DNA from: Sphingomonas sp. 32-66-10
Lineage (GTDB): Bacteria; Pseudomonadota; Alphaproteobacteria; Sphingomonadales; Sphingomonadaceae
DNA length: 64,000 bases
Assembly (NCBI GenBank): GCA_002280565.1
Contig: NCEF01000004.1
Span: 62,001-126,000 of the forward strand
Direction: 5' to 3'
Part shown: piece after piece, positions 1-8,847 of the stretch
Position numbering within the stretch: the first letter of the stretch is position 1
Layout of the letters: each line of letters begins with the position of its first letter
Translations under genes and position numbers: made by a program
Notes under the pieces: model-generated
Seen by the model: the letters and a program-made list of their open reading frames with translations, nothing else
Databases searched by the model: none
What the model was told of the DNA's origin: nothing

Positions 1-758
1 GCAAGATGGACAAGGCGACCGACACCGCCCCCTATCTGCGCCTCAAGGGCAAGATCGACGAGATCAAGGCCGATCCGCGCTATACCTTCATGTTCAGCGG
101 CATGCTGGTGTCGGACACGATGGCGAGCTTTATCAGCCGCATCTTCCGCCTGCCCGGCGACGGCAAGCCGATCTCGATCATCGACGTGTCGGGCGTGCCG
201 AGCGAGATCACCAGCGTCGTGGTCGCGGTGCTCAGCCGCATGGTGTTCGATTATGCGATCTGGTCGCGCGGCGAGGCGCAGCGCCCGATCCTGCTGGTGT
301 GCGAAGAGGCGCACCGCTACGTCCCCAATGAGCGCAACGCCGACGGATCGTCGGTCGGCCGCATCCTCAGCCGCATCGCCAAGGAAGGCCGTAAATATGG
401 CGTGTCGCTCGGCCTGATCACGCAGCGCCCCTCGGACCTAGCCGAAGGCGTGCTGTCGCAGTGCGGCACGATCATTTCGATGCGCCTCAACAACGACCGC
501 GACCAGGCGTTCGTGCGCGCGGCCATGCCCGAAGGCGCGCGCGGCTTCCTCGACGCCATCCCCGCCCTGCGCAACCGTGAGTGCATCATGGTCGGCGAAG
601 GCGTCGCCACCCCGGTGCGCGTCGCGTTCGACGCGCTGGAGGAAAACAAGCGCCCGGCATCGGGCGACCCGCTCTTCTCCGAACTGTGGCGGCACATGGG
701 CGGCGAGGAGCAGATCCTCGACCGCACCATTCGTCGTTGGCGCGCCCAAGGGCGCTAG
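1..758 (+). CDS. HerA-type ATP-binding protein (C-terminal part)
   Basis: The gene runs in from the left edge: the frame is open to position 1 and the first in-window Met is at 6, so the true start and the Walker A half of the domain are missing. The visible part has a Walker B-like strand ending LLVCEEAH (around residue 95-105 of the visible protein), then a GRILSRIAKEGRKYG helix and a LITQRPSDL segment. These match the HerA/FtsK-like DUF87 ATPases that act as hexameric DNA translocases, often with NurA. No nurA is visible here. The match to the family core is clear, but the exact role in this organism is inferred. Confidence 0.8.
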   Translation, partial: KMDKATDTAPYLRLKGKIDEIKADPRYTFMFSGMLVSDTMASFISRIFRLPGDGKPISIIDVSGVPSEITSVVVAVLSRMVFDYAIWSRGEAQRPILLVCEEAHRYVPNERNADGSSVGRILSRIAKEGRKYGVSLGLITQRPSDLAEGVLSQCGTIISMRLNNDRDQAFVRAAMPEGARGFLDAIPALRNRECIMVGEGVATPVRVAFDALEENKRPASGDPLFSELWRHMGGEEQILDRTIRRWRAQGR

Positions 759-770
759 GGCCGTCCCCTC

Positions 771-799
771 GTCACCCCCGCGAAAGCGGGGTGACGCTT
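771..799. terminator. Hairpin between convergent genes
   Basis: GTCACCCCCGC, loop GAAA, then GCGGGGTGAC, followed by GCTTT. It sits between the herA-like stop at 758 and the LamG gene stop at 804, so it could serve as a bidirectional terminator. It is also a half-element of the GTCACCCC repeat family seen at 15993 and 19753. Confidence 0.45.
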
Positions 800-803
800 T
801 GGG

Positions 804-1490
804 TCAGCGGGGAATCTTCAGGACAAACCGCTTCGGCTCCAACGCCTCGCCCCGCGTAAACGCCGCGCTATGCACCGCGCCCTTGAACGGACTCACCGCG
901 TTCATCCGCATGCCCACCGACGCCACCCCCGGCGCCTGCGGCACAAAGGCGAGTTCGGCGCGCGCCTGCTCCACCCCGTTGACGAAGGCGCGGTAGACCC
1001 GCCCGTCATAGCTTTGCGCGACATGGTGCCAGCGCCCGACCGGCCAGCGCTTGGTCGCGTCGATCAACGGCGCGCGATAGCCGGGGCCGAGCAGGAAGGT
1101 GTCGAGCCACCAGTCGCTCCCCTCGGTGCGGATTTCGAACAGCATCCGCTGCCCGTCCTTCGCCGTCGCGGCCGAGCCATCGCCGCTCTCCAGGTGGAAC
1201 CAGCGCTGTTCGAACGCGCCGCCATCGGGGCGGAACAGCGCTTCGAAGGTGAAGCGCGGCGTGTCGGCGAGCGGGTGGCGCGGGATCAGCAGCTGGTCGC
1301 GCACCCCGTCGAACAGCATTGCCTTGCCCAACGGGCTGTCGATCAGCTGCGGCGCGCCGATGATGCGCGGCTTCAGCCCGCCGATGCGCTTGAGCGAATC
1401 GAAGTTCCAGAGTTCTGCGCGGCGCTTGGCAAATGCAGGCGCGGCGCATGCAAACGTCGCCCCGGCAATCAGCGCGCGGCGGCCAATCAC
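804..1490 (-). CDS. Exported LamG / concanavalin-like domain protein
   Basis: A 228-residue protein. The N-terminus has RR followed by a hydrophobic stretch and an AFA cleavage-like site near residue 21, so it is probably secreted. The rest resembles a LamG (concanavalin A-like lectin/glucanase) beta-sandwich: a strand FTFEALFRPDG near residue 80 and the characteristic GRWHHVAQSYDG near residue 152. Such domains usually bind carbohydrate or protein. No catalytic residues are recognised. Its ATG overlaps the stop of the upstream M23 peptidase gene by four bases (ATGA), so the two are probably co-translated and may both act at the cell envelope. Confidence 0.75.
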   Translation of the reverse strand: MIGRRALIAGATFACAAPAFAKRRAELWNFDSLKRIGGLKPRIIGAPQLIDSPLGKAMLFDGVRDQLLIPRHPLADTPRFTFEALFRPDGGAFEQRWFHLESGDGSAATAKDGQRMLFEIRTEGSDWWLDTFLLGPGYRAPLIDATKRWPVGRWHHVAQSYDGRVYRAFVNGVEQARAELAFVPQAPGVASVGMRMNAVSPFKGAVHSAAFTRGEALEPKRFVLKIPR

Positions 1491-2992
1491 TCCGCGTCGT
1501 CGGTCTTGGCGGGCTTGCCCCGGGTGCCGCCGACCGGCACCGCCAGCAGCTGCGCCAGCTTCGACTTGAACGCGCGCAGGTCATTGCCGCCCAATTGCTG
1601 GACGACCGAGAAGCTGACCGAACGCGGGTTGATCGCCACGCCGTTGCGATAGAGTTCGTAATGGAGGTGCGGCCCGGTCGAAATGCCGGTCGACCCGACA
1701 TAGCCGATCACCTGTCCCCGGCTCACCCGCTGCCCGCCGCGCACCGCGATCCGGCTCATATGGCCATAGCCGGTGCCCATGCCGCCGCTGTGGTTCAGCC
1801 GCACGAAGTTCCCGTAACCGCCATTGCGCCCGGCAAATGCGACCACGCCGTCATTGGCCGCGCGGATCGGCGCGCCATGCGGTGCGGCGATATCCAGCCC
1901 CTTGTGCATCCGGGTGAAGCGCAGCACCGGATGGCGGCGCAGGCCAAAGCCCGAGCTGATTCGGCCCGATGCGGGCATCGCCATCGTGCCCTTGCGCTCG
2001 CCCTTGCCGGCGCCGTCATACCAGCTGACCTTGCCGCCCTCTTCCCAACGCAGCAGCTGCACCTTACCCGACCCGCCGCCATTCAGGCCGGCATAGAGCA
2101 GGTTGCCGAGCTGCACCTCGCCAGTCGCGGCGCGGGCCTGTTCGACGATGATGTCGAACTCCGCGTCCGACCCGACCCGGCCGATCGGCACCCGCGTGGC
2201 GATCGAGCGGATATAGGCCTCGACCGCGCGCGACGGCGCACCGGCGGCGCGGGCCGAGCGATACAGGCTCTCGCCCACCCGGCCACGGATGCGCAGTGGC
2301 GTATGATCGACCGCGATCGGAATTTCGTTGAGGGCCAGGCCCGTCGGCGTGCGGATTAGTTCCAGGCTGAGGTCGAAGCGCGCGCGAAAGGCGAGCTTTT
2401 CAAGCGGGCGCGGCGCCGATTTATCGACCCGCCGGCCGAGCGTCAGGTCAAGCTGGGTACCCGACTTCAAGTCGCCCAGCGCCATCGCATCGCCAATCAG
2501 GTTGGCGGCGCGCGCCGCCTCGCTCGCGCCGACCCCGGCGCGGGCCAGCGCGGCCTGCAAGCCGCTGCCCGACCCCAACGTCACACTGTGCTGGATGATC
2601 GGCCGCTCGGGCGTGTCGGTGAGCGGCGTGACCAGCCGGCTGGCGGCAAGCTTCGTGCCGGTCACGCCGCCCTTGTCCAGCGGCGCGATCGACTGGGCGC
2701 GCATCAGGTCGGCGCTAGCGGCATGCGCCGACGGCACACCGCCGAAAATCGGGCGTTCGAATCCGGGCGAGAGCAGATAGACGAAGGCGCACAGGCCAGC
2801 ACAGGTCGCGGCACCGCGAAACCATTCGGGGCTGCCGATGCGCGATCCCAGATCGGGGATCAGTTCGAAATAGGGATAGCGTTCGCGGAATCGCTCGACC
2901 ATGCCCGGCTTGCGCACATCGACGCCGCGCCCGAACGACAATGCCGCCGCGCCGCCCGCTTGTTCCGGTCCATGTTCGCTGCGCAGAAACAA
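1487..2992 (-). CDS. M23 family metallopeptidase, membrane anchored
   Basis: A 501-residue protein with one predicted membrane segment near residues 60-78 and a C-terminal peptidase M23 (LytM) domain from about residue 340. The zinc ligand pattern is intact: H363 and D367 in MHKGLD, and H442/H444 in GPHLHYEL. The middle region resembles the periplasmic N-terminal domains of OapA/MepM-type endopeptidases, so the likely job is cleaving peptidoglycan cross-links or stems during wall growth. It is the first gene of a two-gene unit with the LamG protein and is divergent from the helicase at 3224. The short tail ending KPAKTDDAE is unstructured. Confidence 0.9.
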   Translation of the reverse strand: MFLRSEHGPEQAGGAAALSFGRGVDVRKPGMVERFRERYPYFELIPDLGSRIGSPEWFRGAATCAGLCAFVYLLSPGFERPIFGGVPSAHAASADLMRAQSIAPLDKGGVTGTKLAASRLVTPLTDTPERPIIQHSVTLGSGSGLQAALARAGVGASEAARAANLIGDAMALGDLKSGTQLDLTLGRRVDKSAPRPLEKLAFRARFDLSLELIRTPTGLALNEIPIAVDHTPLRIRGRVGESLYRSARAAGAPSRAVEAYIRSIATRVPIGRVGSDAEFDIIVEQARAATGEVQLGNLLYAGLNGGGSGKVQLLRWEEGGKVSWYDGAGKGERKGTMAMPASGRISSGFGLRRHPVLRFTRMHKGLDIAAPHGAPIRAANDGVVAFAGRNGGYGNFVRLNHSGGMGTGYGHMSRIAVRGGQRVSRGQVIGYVGSTGISTGPHLHYELYRNGVAINPRSVSFSVVQQLGGNDLRAFKSKLAQLLAVPVGGTRGKPAKTDDAE

Positions 2993-3223
2993 GGCGCGCT
3001 GCCCCCAGTCACAATCGTTTGAACGAGTTGCCGTTCCCCCGGCCTCGGCCCGAACGGTTGTGGATAGAAGATGCTAATGTCAAATTAAGCAGGGCGGAGT
3101 CGCGGCGGTCTTGCGGCGAATCGTGCCGGTGCGGGGGTGGGGCGTGTTGTTAACCGAAAACGCTAAGGAAACCCGTGCGTCATGGGTTGCGCTGCCACCG
3201 ACTCGGAGCAATCTTGGCGGGTA

Positions 3224-5698
3224 ATGGCGCGTTCCCCGAACAGCCCGGTCACTGCGGTGCTCGGCCCGACCAATACCGGCAAGACGCATCTCGCGATCGA
3301 GCGGATGGCGGCGCATTCGAGCGGCATTATCGGCTTCCCGCTGCGGCTGCTGGCACGCGAAGTCTATGACCGGATGGTCGCGCTCAAGGGGCCGAAGGAA
3401 GTGGCTTTGGTCACCGGGGAGGAGCGCATCGTCCCCCCCGGCGCACGCTGGTTCCTGTGCACCGCCGAATCGATGCCGCTGGACCGCGAGGTATCGTTTG
3501 TCGCGCTCGATGAAGGCCAGCTCGGCGCCGATCCCGAGCGCGGCCATGTCTTCACCGACCGTATCCTGCGCGCGCGCGGTCGCGACGAAACGATGATCCT
3601 GGGATCGGACAGCCTGCGCCCGGTGCTGCGCAAGCTGGTGCCGGATGCCGAAATCATCACCCGCCCGCGCTTCTCGACGCTGTCCTATGCCGGCGCCAAG
3701 AAGCTCTCGCGCCTGCCCAAACGCTCCGCCATCGTCGCGTTCAGCGCGGAGGAAGTCTATGCCGTGGCCGAGGCGCTGCGGCGGTTGCGCGGCGGCGCGG
3801 CGGTGGTGATGGGCGCGCTGTCCCCACGCACCCGCAACGCGCAGGTCGCGATGTTCCAGGCGGGCGAGGTCGATTATCTCGTCGCCACCGATGCGATCGG
3901 CATGGGCCTCAACCTCGATGTGCGCCACGTCGCCTTTGCCAGCCTCAACAAGTTCGACGGCCGCCGCCAGCGCCGCCTGACCATTGCCGAAATGGCCCAG
4001 ATCGCGGGACGCGCCGGGCGGCACCAGCGCGACGGCACCTTCGGCGCCTTGGTCGAGGAAGGCCCCGGCGCGTTCACGCCGGAGGAGATCGCGGCGATCG
4101 AGGGCCATCGCGTCCCCCCGCTCGAGCATCTCTACTGGCGCGAGGGCGAGCCGGACCTCAGCAGCATCGACGCGCTGATCGCCAGCCTGGAGGCCAAGCC
4201 CGACCTGCCCATGCTGCGCGCCGCGCCCGAGGCGACCGACCTGATGGTGCTCAAGCGCCTCGCCGACGAGGATTGGGTGCGCGACCGCGTGCGCTCGCCG
4301 CGTGCGGTTGCGCGGCTATGGGCGGCGTGCGGCCTGCCCGATTTCCGCAAGCTCGGCCTCGACCCGCACACCCGCTTCGTGTCGCGCATCTTTCGCCATT
4401 TGAGCGAGGGACGCGGCCATATCCCGCACATCTGGTTTGCCGAGGAAATTGCCCGGCTCGACCGCGTCGATGGCGATGTCGAAAGCATCGCCGGGCGCAT
4501 CGCCGCCGCACGCAGCTGGGCTTACATCGCGCACCGCGCCGACTGGCTGGAGGATCCCGCGCACTGGGCCGACCGCACCCGCGCGCTGGAGGAAAAGCTG
4601 TCCGACGCGCTGCACGCCAGCCTGACCCAGCGCTTCGTCGACAAGCGCACCACGGTGCTGCTGCGCCAGATCGGTGCCGACGCATCGCACCTGCCCGTCG
4701 TGATCGGGCCGGAGGGTGAGGTGACGGTCGAGGACCATGTGCTGGGCCAGCTCAGCGGCTTTCACTTCGCGGTGTCGCCCGATGCGCGCGCCGGGGACAA
4801 GCGCATGCTGCTCGCCGCCGCCGAAAAGGGCCTCGCCCCCGAACTGCGCCGCCGTGCCGGTGATCTGGCGCAGGCGCCCGACGACGCGCTAGTGCGGGTG
4901 GGAGCAGAGGTCCACTGGCGCGGCGCCCGCGTCGCGCATCTCGACGCCACCGCCAACCCGCTGCGTCCCATGCTACGCCTGTGCCGCACGCTTGACAGCC
5001 TCGATCCGCCCGCGCGCAACACGGTCCGCGCGCGCATCGCCGCGTGGCTCGACGCACGCATCGCCGCCGAGCTGCCCGATCTTGCCGCGCTCGACGCATT
5101 GAGCCGCGACGCGACGGCGGGTAGCCGGGTGCGCGCGCTCGCCGGTCAACTGGCTCAGGCCGGCGGCCTGATGCCGCGCCGCGCCGCCGGCGCGCTGGTG
5201 GAGGCGCTGGACGCCGATGATCGCAAGCGATTGCGCAAGGCGGGGCTGGTGATCGGCACGCTCGACCTGTTCATGCCAGGCCTGCTCAAGCCGCGCGCCG
5301 CCGCGGCGCGTCGCGCGCTGCTTGGCCTGGGCGATGGGCCGGCCGAGGGTGCCAGCGTGCTCCCGCGTGCCGCGCCCGGGGCGTCGCTCGACCATGGTTA
5401 TCGCCCGCTCGGGCAACAGGCGGTGCGCATTGACCTCGCCGAGCGCATCGCCCGCGCCGCGCATGATGCGCGCAAGGGGCGCGCGCCCTTTGCCCCCGAT
5501 GCCGCGCTCGCCACGTCGATGGGGCTGACTGCCGACACGCTCGCGCGGCTGATGGCGCAGCTCGGCTTTCAGGCATTGCGCGGGCGCGAGGGTCAGCCGC
5601 AGCGCTGGGTGTGGAAGGGGCTGACGCCGCTCGCCAAACCCAAACCCGCCCCGCGCGACAATGTTTTTGCGGCGCTTGCGGACCTGATCGATGGCTGA
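3224..5698 (+). CDS. SUV3-like ATP-dependent RNA helicase
   Basis: A superfamily 2 helicase of about 824 residues resembling mitochondrial SUV3. Visible motifs: Walker A GPTNTGKT (residues 14-21), a Walker B-like ALDEGQL where SUV3 has DEIQ, GSDSL, the TDAIGMGLNL motif, and QIAGRAGR (motif VI). The long C-terminal half is typical of the alphaproteobacterial family. An in-frame ATG at 3182 preceded by AAGGAA would add 14 residues; 3224 is preferred because SPVTAVLGPTN then sits near the N-terminus, but this is not certain. The next gene, an S4 RNA-binding protein, overlaps its end by 8 bases. A role in RNA unwinding or turnover is inferred from the family. Confidence 0.85.
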   Translation: MARSPNSPVTAVLGPTNTGKTHLAIERMAAHSSGIIGFPLRLLAREVYDRMVALKGPKEVALVTGEERIVPPGARWFLCTAESMPLDREVSFVALDEGQLGADPERGHVFTDRILRARGRDETMILGSDSLRPVLRKLVPDAEIITRPRFSTLSYAGAKKLSRLPKRSAIVAFSAEEVYAVAEALRRLRGGAAVVMGALSPRTRNAQVAMFQAGEVDYLVATDAIGMGLNLDVRHVAFASLNKFDGRRQRRLTIAEMAQIAGRAGRHQRDGTFGALVEEGPGAFTPEEIAAIEGHRVPPLEHLYWREGEPDLSSIDALIASLEAKPDLPMLRAAPEATDLMVLKRLADEDWVRDRVRSPRAVARLWAACGLPDFRKLGLDPHTRFVSRIFRHLSEGRGHIPHIWFAEEIARLDRVDGDVESIAGRIAAARSWAYIAHRADWLEDPAHWADRTRALEEKLSDALHASLTQRFVDKRTTVLLRQIGADASHLPVVIGPEGEVTVEDHVLGQLSGFHFAVSPDARAGDKRMLLAAAEKGLAPELRRRAGDLAQAPDDALVRVGAEVHWRGARVAHLDATANPLRPMLRLCRTLDSLDPPARNTVRARIAAWLDARIAAELPDLAALDALSRDATAGSRVRALAGQLAQAGGLMPRRAAGALVEALDADDRKRLRKAGLVIGTLDLFMPGLLKPRAAAARRALLGLGDGPAEGASVLPRAAPGASLDHGYRPLGQQAVRIDLAERIARAAHDARKGRAPFAPDAALATSMGLTADTLARLMAQLGFQALRGREGQPQRWVWKGLTPLAKPKPAPRDNVFAALADLIDG

Positions 5699-5978
5699 CG
5701 CGATGCGGCTCGACCGCTTTTTGTGGTGGTCGCGTATCTCCGCCTCACGCAATTTCGCCCGCGCGCTCGCCGAATCCGGGCATTTCCGCATCGATGGCCG
5801 CCGCGTCGAGCGCGCGCATCTGCCCGTCCGCCCGGGCAATGTCCTAGCCTTTGTCACCCATGGCGGGCGCGTGCGCGTGGTGCGGATCGAGGCGCTCCCG
5901 CACCGGCGCGGCCCGCCCGCCGAGGCACAGGGTTGCTATACCGAACTCACCCCGGGTGCCGTGCCCGCACAAGATTGA
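5691..5978 (+). CDS. S4 domain RNA-binding protein (Hsp15-like)
   Basis: A 95-residue basic protein with an S4 fold over roughly residues 5-65 (MRLDRFLWWSRI, then RNFARALAESGHFRIDGRRV), the layout of Hsp15 (HslR). Hsp15 binds stalled 50S subunits carrying nascent chains. Its start lies inside the end of the SUV3-like helicase gene (8-base overlap), so the two are probably translationally coupled and may act on the same RNA substrates. That joint role is inference. The domain call is firm, the specific Hsp15 function less so. Confidence 0.85.
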   Translation: MADAMRLDRFLWWSRISASRNFARALAESGHFRIDGRRVERAHLPVRPGNVLAFVTHGGRVRVVRIEALPHRRGPPAEAQGCYTELTPGAVPAQD

Positions 5979-6084
5979 GAATGGATCGCATAAAGCGCGT
6001 CTAGATTGACCTTGCCGAGCGGCTTGCATAGCAGAAGGCGATAGAACACCGCCCGCAAGGGGCGCATGAGGGGCCGAACCTGCC

Positions 6085-6426
6085 ATGACCTATGTCGTCA
6101 CCGACGCCTGCATCCGCTGCAAATATATGGACTGCGTCGAGGTCTGCCCGGTCGACTGCTTCTATGAGGGCGAGAATATGCTCGTCATCAACCCCAGCGA
6201 GTGCATCGATTGCGGCGTGTGTGAGCCCGAATGCCCGGCCGAGGCGATCCTGCCCGACACCGAGAGCGGGCTGGAACAGTGGCTGGAGCTCAACAACACC
6301 TTCTCCGCGCAATGGCCCAACGTCACGCGCAACGCGGGCCAGACCCCCGAAGACGCCGACGCGCACAAGGGTGAAGAGGGCAAGTACGAAAAATATTTCT
6401 CGCCCGAACCCGGCAAGGGCGACTGA
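6085..6426 (+). CDS. fdxA: Ferredoxin FdxA, 7Fe-8S type
   Basis: A 113-residue seven-iron ferredoxin. Cysteines 9, 12, 17 and 21 form the first cluster region, with C40, C43, C46 and C50 in [12 protein letters not shown] completing the 4Fe-4S/3Fe-4S pair. The C-terminal extension with [11 protein letters not shown] is typical of alphaproteobacterial FdxA. It acts in the cytoplasm as a low-potential electron carrier; the partner cannot be told from this window. It sits alone between the S4 gene and carD, followed by a GC-rich hairpin. Confidence 0.95.
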   Translation: MTYVVTDACIRCKYMDCVEVCPVDCFYEGENMLVINPSECIDCGVCEPECPAEAILPDTESGLEQWLELNNTFSAQWPNVTRNAGQTPEDADAHKGEEGKYEKYFSPEPGKGD

Positions 6427-6438
6427 ATTATTGTTTGA

Positions 6439-6456
6439 GCCGACCTGACGGTCGGC
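6439..6456 (+). terminator. Hairpin after fdxA
   Basis: GCCGACC, loop TGAC, GGTCGGC: a perfect 7 bp stem starting 12 bases after the fdxA stop. There is no long T tract (TTGCGG follows), so termination is plausible rather than certain. The remaining gap to carD (6457-6679) begins with a half REP (GGCACCGGCCCGC at 6461) and an AT-richer stretch at 6508-6536 that may hold the carD promoter, but no box is clear enough to call. Confidence 0.5.
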
Positions 6457-6679
6457 TTGCGGCACCGGCCCGCCCCCCACCCTCGTAATCCCTATGGATT
6501 CCGGTGTGGTAATTTTATTGCATCTGTGTTAAACACCGCGTCGGACGCGAGGAATCGCGTTTCGGTACTGGAGACCGTTGTAGATTTGCCCCGAACCGCC
6601 TTCACCCGCCCGGTAACCGCACCGGGCCTGTGAAGCAATCCCTTCAGGGGCGTGAGTTCAAAAGAAAGGCTTCCCGCAC

Positions 6680-7213
6680 ATGGCTGCCAAGGCGCTGTCC
6701 TTCGATGTCGGCGATTATGTCGTATACCCCAAGCACGGCGTTGGCCGTGTGATCGAACTCCAGAAGCAGGAAATCGCGGGCATGCAGCTTGAGCTGTATG
6801 TGCTCCGCTTCGAAAAAGAGAAAATGACCCTGCGCGTTCCGACCAACAAGGCGGAAAGCGTCGGCATGCGCAAGCTGTCGAGCGACAAGACGCTGCGTGA
6901 GGCGCTCGACACGCTCAAGGGCAAGCCCAAGGTCAAGCGCACCATGTGGTCGCGCCGAGCCCAGGAATATGAAGCGAAGATCAATTCGGGCGACCTGGTG
7001 TCGATCGCCGAAGTGGTCCGCGACCTGTTCCGCGCCGATGACCAGCCCGAGCAGAGCTATTCCGAACGCCAGATCTTCGAAGCTGCCGCCTCGCGGCTCG
7101 CGCGCGAACTCGCCGCGATGGAACAGCTCGACGAAAAGGCGGCGCTCGAAAAGCTGCTCGAAATCCTGCGCGCCTCGGCCGCGATCTACAACAAGGACAA
7201 GGCAAGCGCCTGA
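6680..7213 (+). CDS. carD: CarD family transcriptional regulator
   Basis: A 177-residue protein with the CarD/CdnL layout: an N-terminal Tudor-like RNA polymerase interaction domain (FDVGDYVVYPKHGVGRV, then LRVPTNKA near residues 50-60) and a helical C-terminal domain that contacts DNA at the promoter fork. A Trp within MWSRRAQEYE near residue 92 fits the conserved region that stabilises open complexes. CarD is a global factor for housekeeping promoters, including rRNA promoters, in alphaproteobacteria. AAAGAAAGG lies just upstream, and a strong terminator follows. Confidence 0.93.
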   Translation: MAAKALSFDVGDYVVYPKHGVGRVIELQKQEIAGMQLELYVLRFEKEKMTLRVPTNKAESVGMRKLSSDKTLREALDTLKGKPKVKRTMWSRRAQEYEAKINSGDLVSIAEVVRDLFRADDQPEQSYSERQIFEAAASRLARELAAMEQLDEKAALEKLLEILRASAAIYNKDKASA

Positions 7214-7241
7214 TCGCGCGACGCCGGTCCGATAACGAGAG

Positions 7242-7267
7242 GGGCGGTCCTGCGGGGCCGCCCTTTT
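7242..7267 (+). terminator. Rho-independent terminator of carD
   Basis: Stem GGGCGGTCC (7242-7250), loop TGCG, GGGCCGCCC (7255-7263) with one G-T wobble, then TTTT. The same stem and loop recurs after rpsD near 48508. Confidence 0.9.
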
Positions 7268-7290
7268 CATTTGCATGCGGCGCGCGACAC

Positions 7291-7312
7291 GTGTATTATA
7301 TCAGCAATACAC
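7291..7312. promoter_or_regulatory. Palindromic operator candidate before the GIN-domain genes
   Basis: GTGTATT (7291-7297) and AATACAC (7306-7312) form a perfect 7 bp inverted repeat with an 8 base centre. It lies 15 bases before the preferred ATG of the lipoprotein gene and stands out as AT-rich against the GC-rich surroundings. The size and symmetry suit a dimeric repressor of GntR or PadR type. No such regulator is adjacent, so the assignment is inference. Confidence 0.4.
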
Positions 7313-7326
7313 ATGGGAGAGACCCG

Positions 7327-8055
7327 ATGACCCGCTTCCGCATCGCACTTGTCGCCACCGCCGCGCTGTCGCTGTCGGCCTGCAACTTCGCCAACGGCAT
7401 GAGCGGCGATATCGTCCAGCCGAGCGGCCAGGGCGCAACACGGAGCTTCCCGGTCGCCGACTTTACCGGCGTGTCGCTGCGCGGCGCCGATGATGTCGAA
7501 GTGCGCACCGGCGCCTTCTCGGTGACTGCAGAGGGCGACAGCGCGCTGCTCGACCGGCTCGAAATCCGCAAGGACGGTAACACGCTGCGGATCGGGCGCA
7601 AGGATGGCGAGTGGAATTGGGGCGGCGACAAGGGCGCGAAGATCATTGTCACCCTGCCCGCGCTCGCCAGCGCCGACATTGCCGGGTCGGGCGACATGAC
7701 GATCGACCAGGCAAAGGGCGATTTCGACGGCGCGATTGCAGGCTCCGGCAACATGACCATCGCCGCGCTGGCGGGGGGCAAGGCCGATCTGGCGATTGCC
7801 GGGGCGGGCGACATGACCGTGTCGGGCGGCACCAGCTCCGCGCTCGATATCTCGATCGCCGGGTCGGGTAATGTTACCGCAACCGGCCTCAAATCGGCAA
7901 AGGCCGATATCTCGATCGCCGGCTCGGGCAATGTCCGGGCGCAGGTCAACGGCCCGGCGGATATCTCGCTGATCGGATCGGGCGATGTCGAGCTGACCGG
8001 CGGCGCAAAATGCTCGGTCAGCAAGATGGGCTCGGGCGACGCGCGCTGCAGCTGA
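7327..8055 (+). CDS. Head-GIN domain lipoprotein (DUF2807)
   Basis: A 242-residue protein. The ATG at 7327 has GGGAGA a few bases upstream and gives a lipoprotein signal with lipobox LSAC near residue 18, which is why it is chosen over the GTG at 7291. The body is a DUF2807 head-GIN domain: repeated short beta-helix turns of the form IAGSGNMT / IAGSGNVT seen at least six times between about residues 115 and 230. The family is found in envelope proteins of poorly known function. A second GIN protein follows 46 bases later, so the two probably form a unit. Confidence 0.85.
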   Translation: MTRFRIALVATAALSLSACNFANGMSGDIVQPSGQGATRSFPVADFTGVSLRGADDVEVRTGAFSVTAEGDSALLDRLEIRKDGNTLRIGRKDGEWNWGGDKGAKIIVTLPALASADIAGSGDMTIDQAKGDFDGAIAGSGNMTIAALAGGKADLAIAGAGDMTVSGGTSSALDISIAGSGNVTATGLKSAKADISIAGSGNVRAQVNGPADISLIGSGDVELTGGAKCSVSKMGSGDARCS

Positions 8056-8101
8056 GCGACTATGCTTGCATGGGGCGGGGCATCGGTGCGATGCCCGTCC
8101 G

Positions 8102-8815
8102 ATGCGCAGCCTTCTGATCCTCGCCCCGCTTCTCGCTGTCAGCGCGGCACCCGTACCGCAGGCGGCGCAGAGCAATAGCGTCATGCTCACCGGCTTTGAA
8201 CGGCTGCGTGTTGACGGCCCCTTCCGCGTCAAGGTGATCGACGGCCAGCCGCCCAGGGCGGTGATCACCGGCGACCGCCGCGCGCTCGACCGGGTCAGCG
8301 TCCGCAACATGGGCGGTCAGCTGGTGATCGGCCCGCGCAACCAGACGTTCGAGGGGTGGAGCGAGGCGAGCGGGCCGCTGACGATCACCGTCGGTGCACG
8401 CGGGCTGCGCGGGATCAACATCAATGGCGGCGGATCGGTCGAGGTCGATCGAATGGGCGGCCAGCGGGTCGATCTGGGCGTCAATGGCGCGGGGTCGCTC
8501 ACCATCGCCCAGCTCGACGCGGACCAGCTCGCGGTCACGCTCACCGGCACCGGCGCGGTTCGGATCAAGGGCGGCATGACCCGCACCGCCCGCTTCGGCA
8601 GCTATGGCGCGGGATCGATCGACGCGACGGGCATGCGCGTCAATGACCTCATCATCCAGTCGCAAAGCGCCGGGGACAGCCGCTTCACCGCCCGCTACAC
8701 CGCACAGATCGCGTCGCTCGGCACCGGCGCCGTCCGCGTCACCGGCGACGCCGCCTGCCTGATCAGCGGCCCGGGCCCGGCCAGCTGCACCGGCAAGACC
8801 GAACGGCGGAAGTAA
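8102..8815 (+). CDS. Exported head-GIN domain protein (DUF2807)
   Basis: A 237-residue protein and the likely partner of the GIN lipoprotein just upstream. The ATG at 8102 gives MRSLLILAPLLAVSAAPVPQA, a good signal peptide without a lipobox Cys. The mature part shows the same DUF2807 pattern: FERLRVDGPFRVKVIDG at the start of the domain and glycine-rich beta turns such as INGGGSVEV and NGAGSLTI. The two proteins are divergent in sequence, so duplication was not recent. Function unknown; an envelope location is inferred from the signal peptide. Confidence 0.8.
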   Translation: MRSLLILAPLLAVSAAPVPQAAQSNSVMLTGFERLRVDGPFRVKVIDGQPPRAVITGDRRALDRVSVRNMGGQLVIGPRNQTFEGWSEASGPLTITVGARGLRGININGGGSVEVDRMGGQRVDLGVNGAGSLTIAQLDADQLAVTLTGTGAVRIKGGMTRTARFGSYGAGSIDATGMRVNDLIIQSQSAGDSRFTARYTAQIASLGTGAVRVTGDAACLISGPGPASCTGKTERRK

Positions 8816-8847
8816 CCCCCCTCCCGGAACGGGAGGGACCCGGTGGG

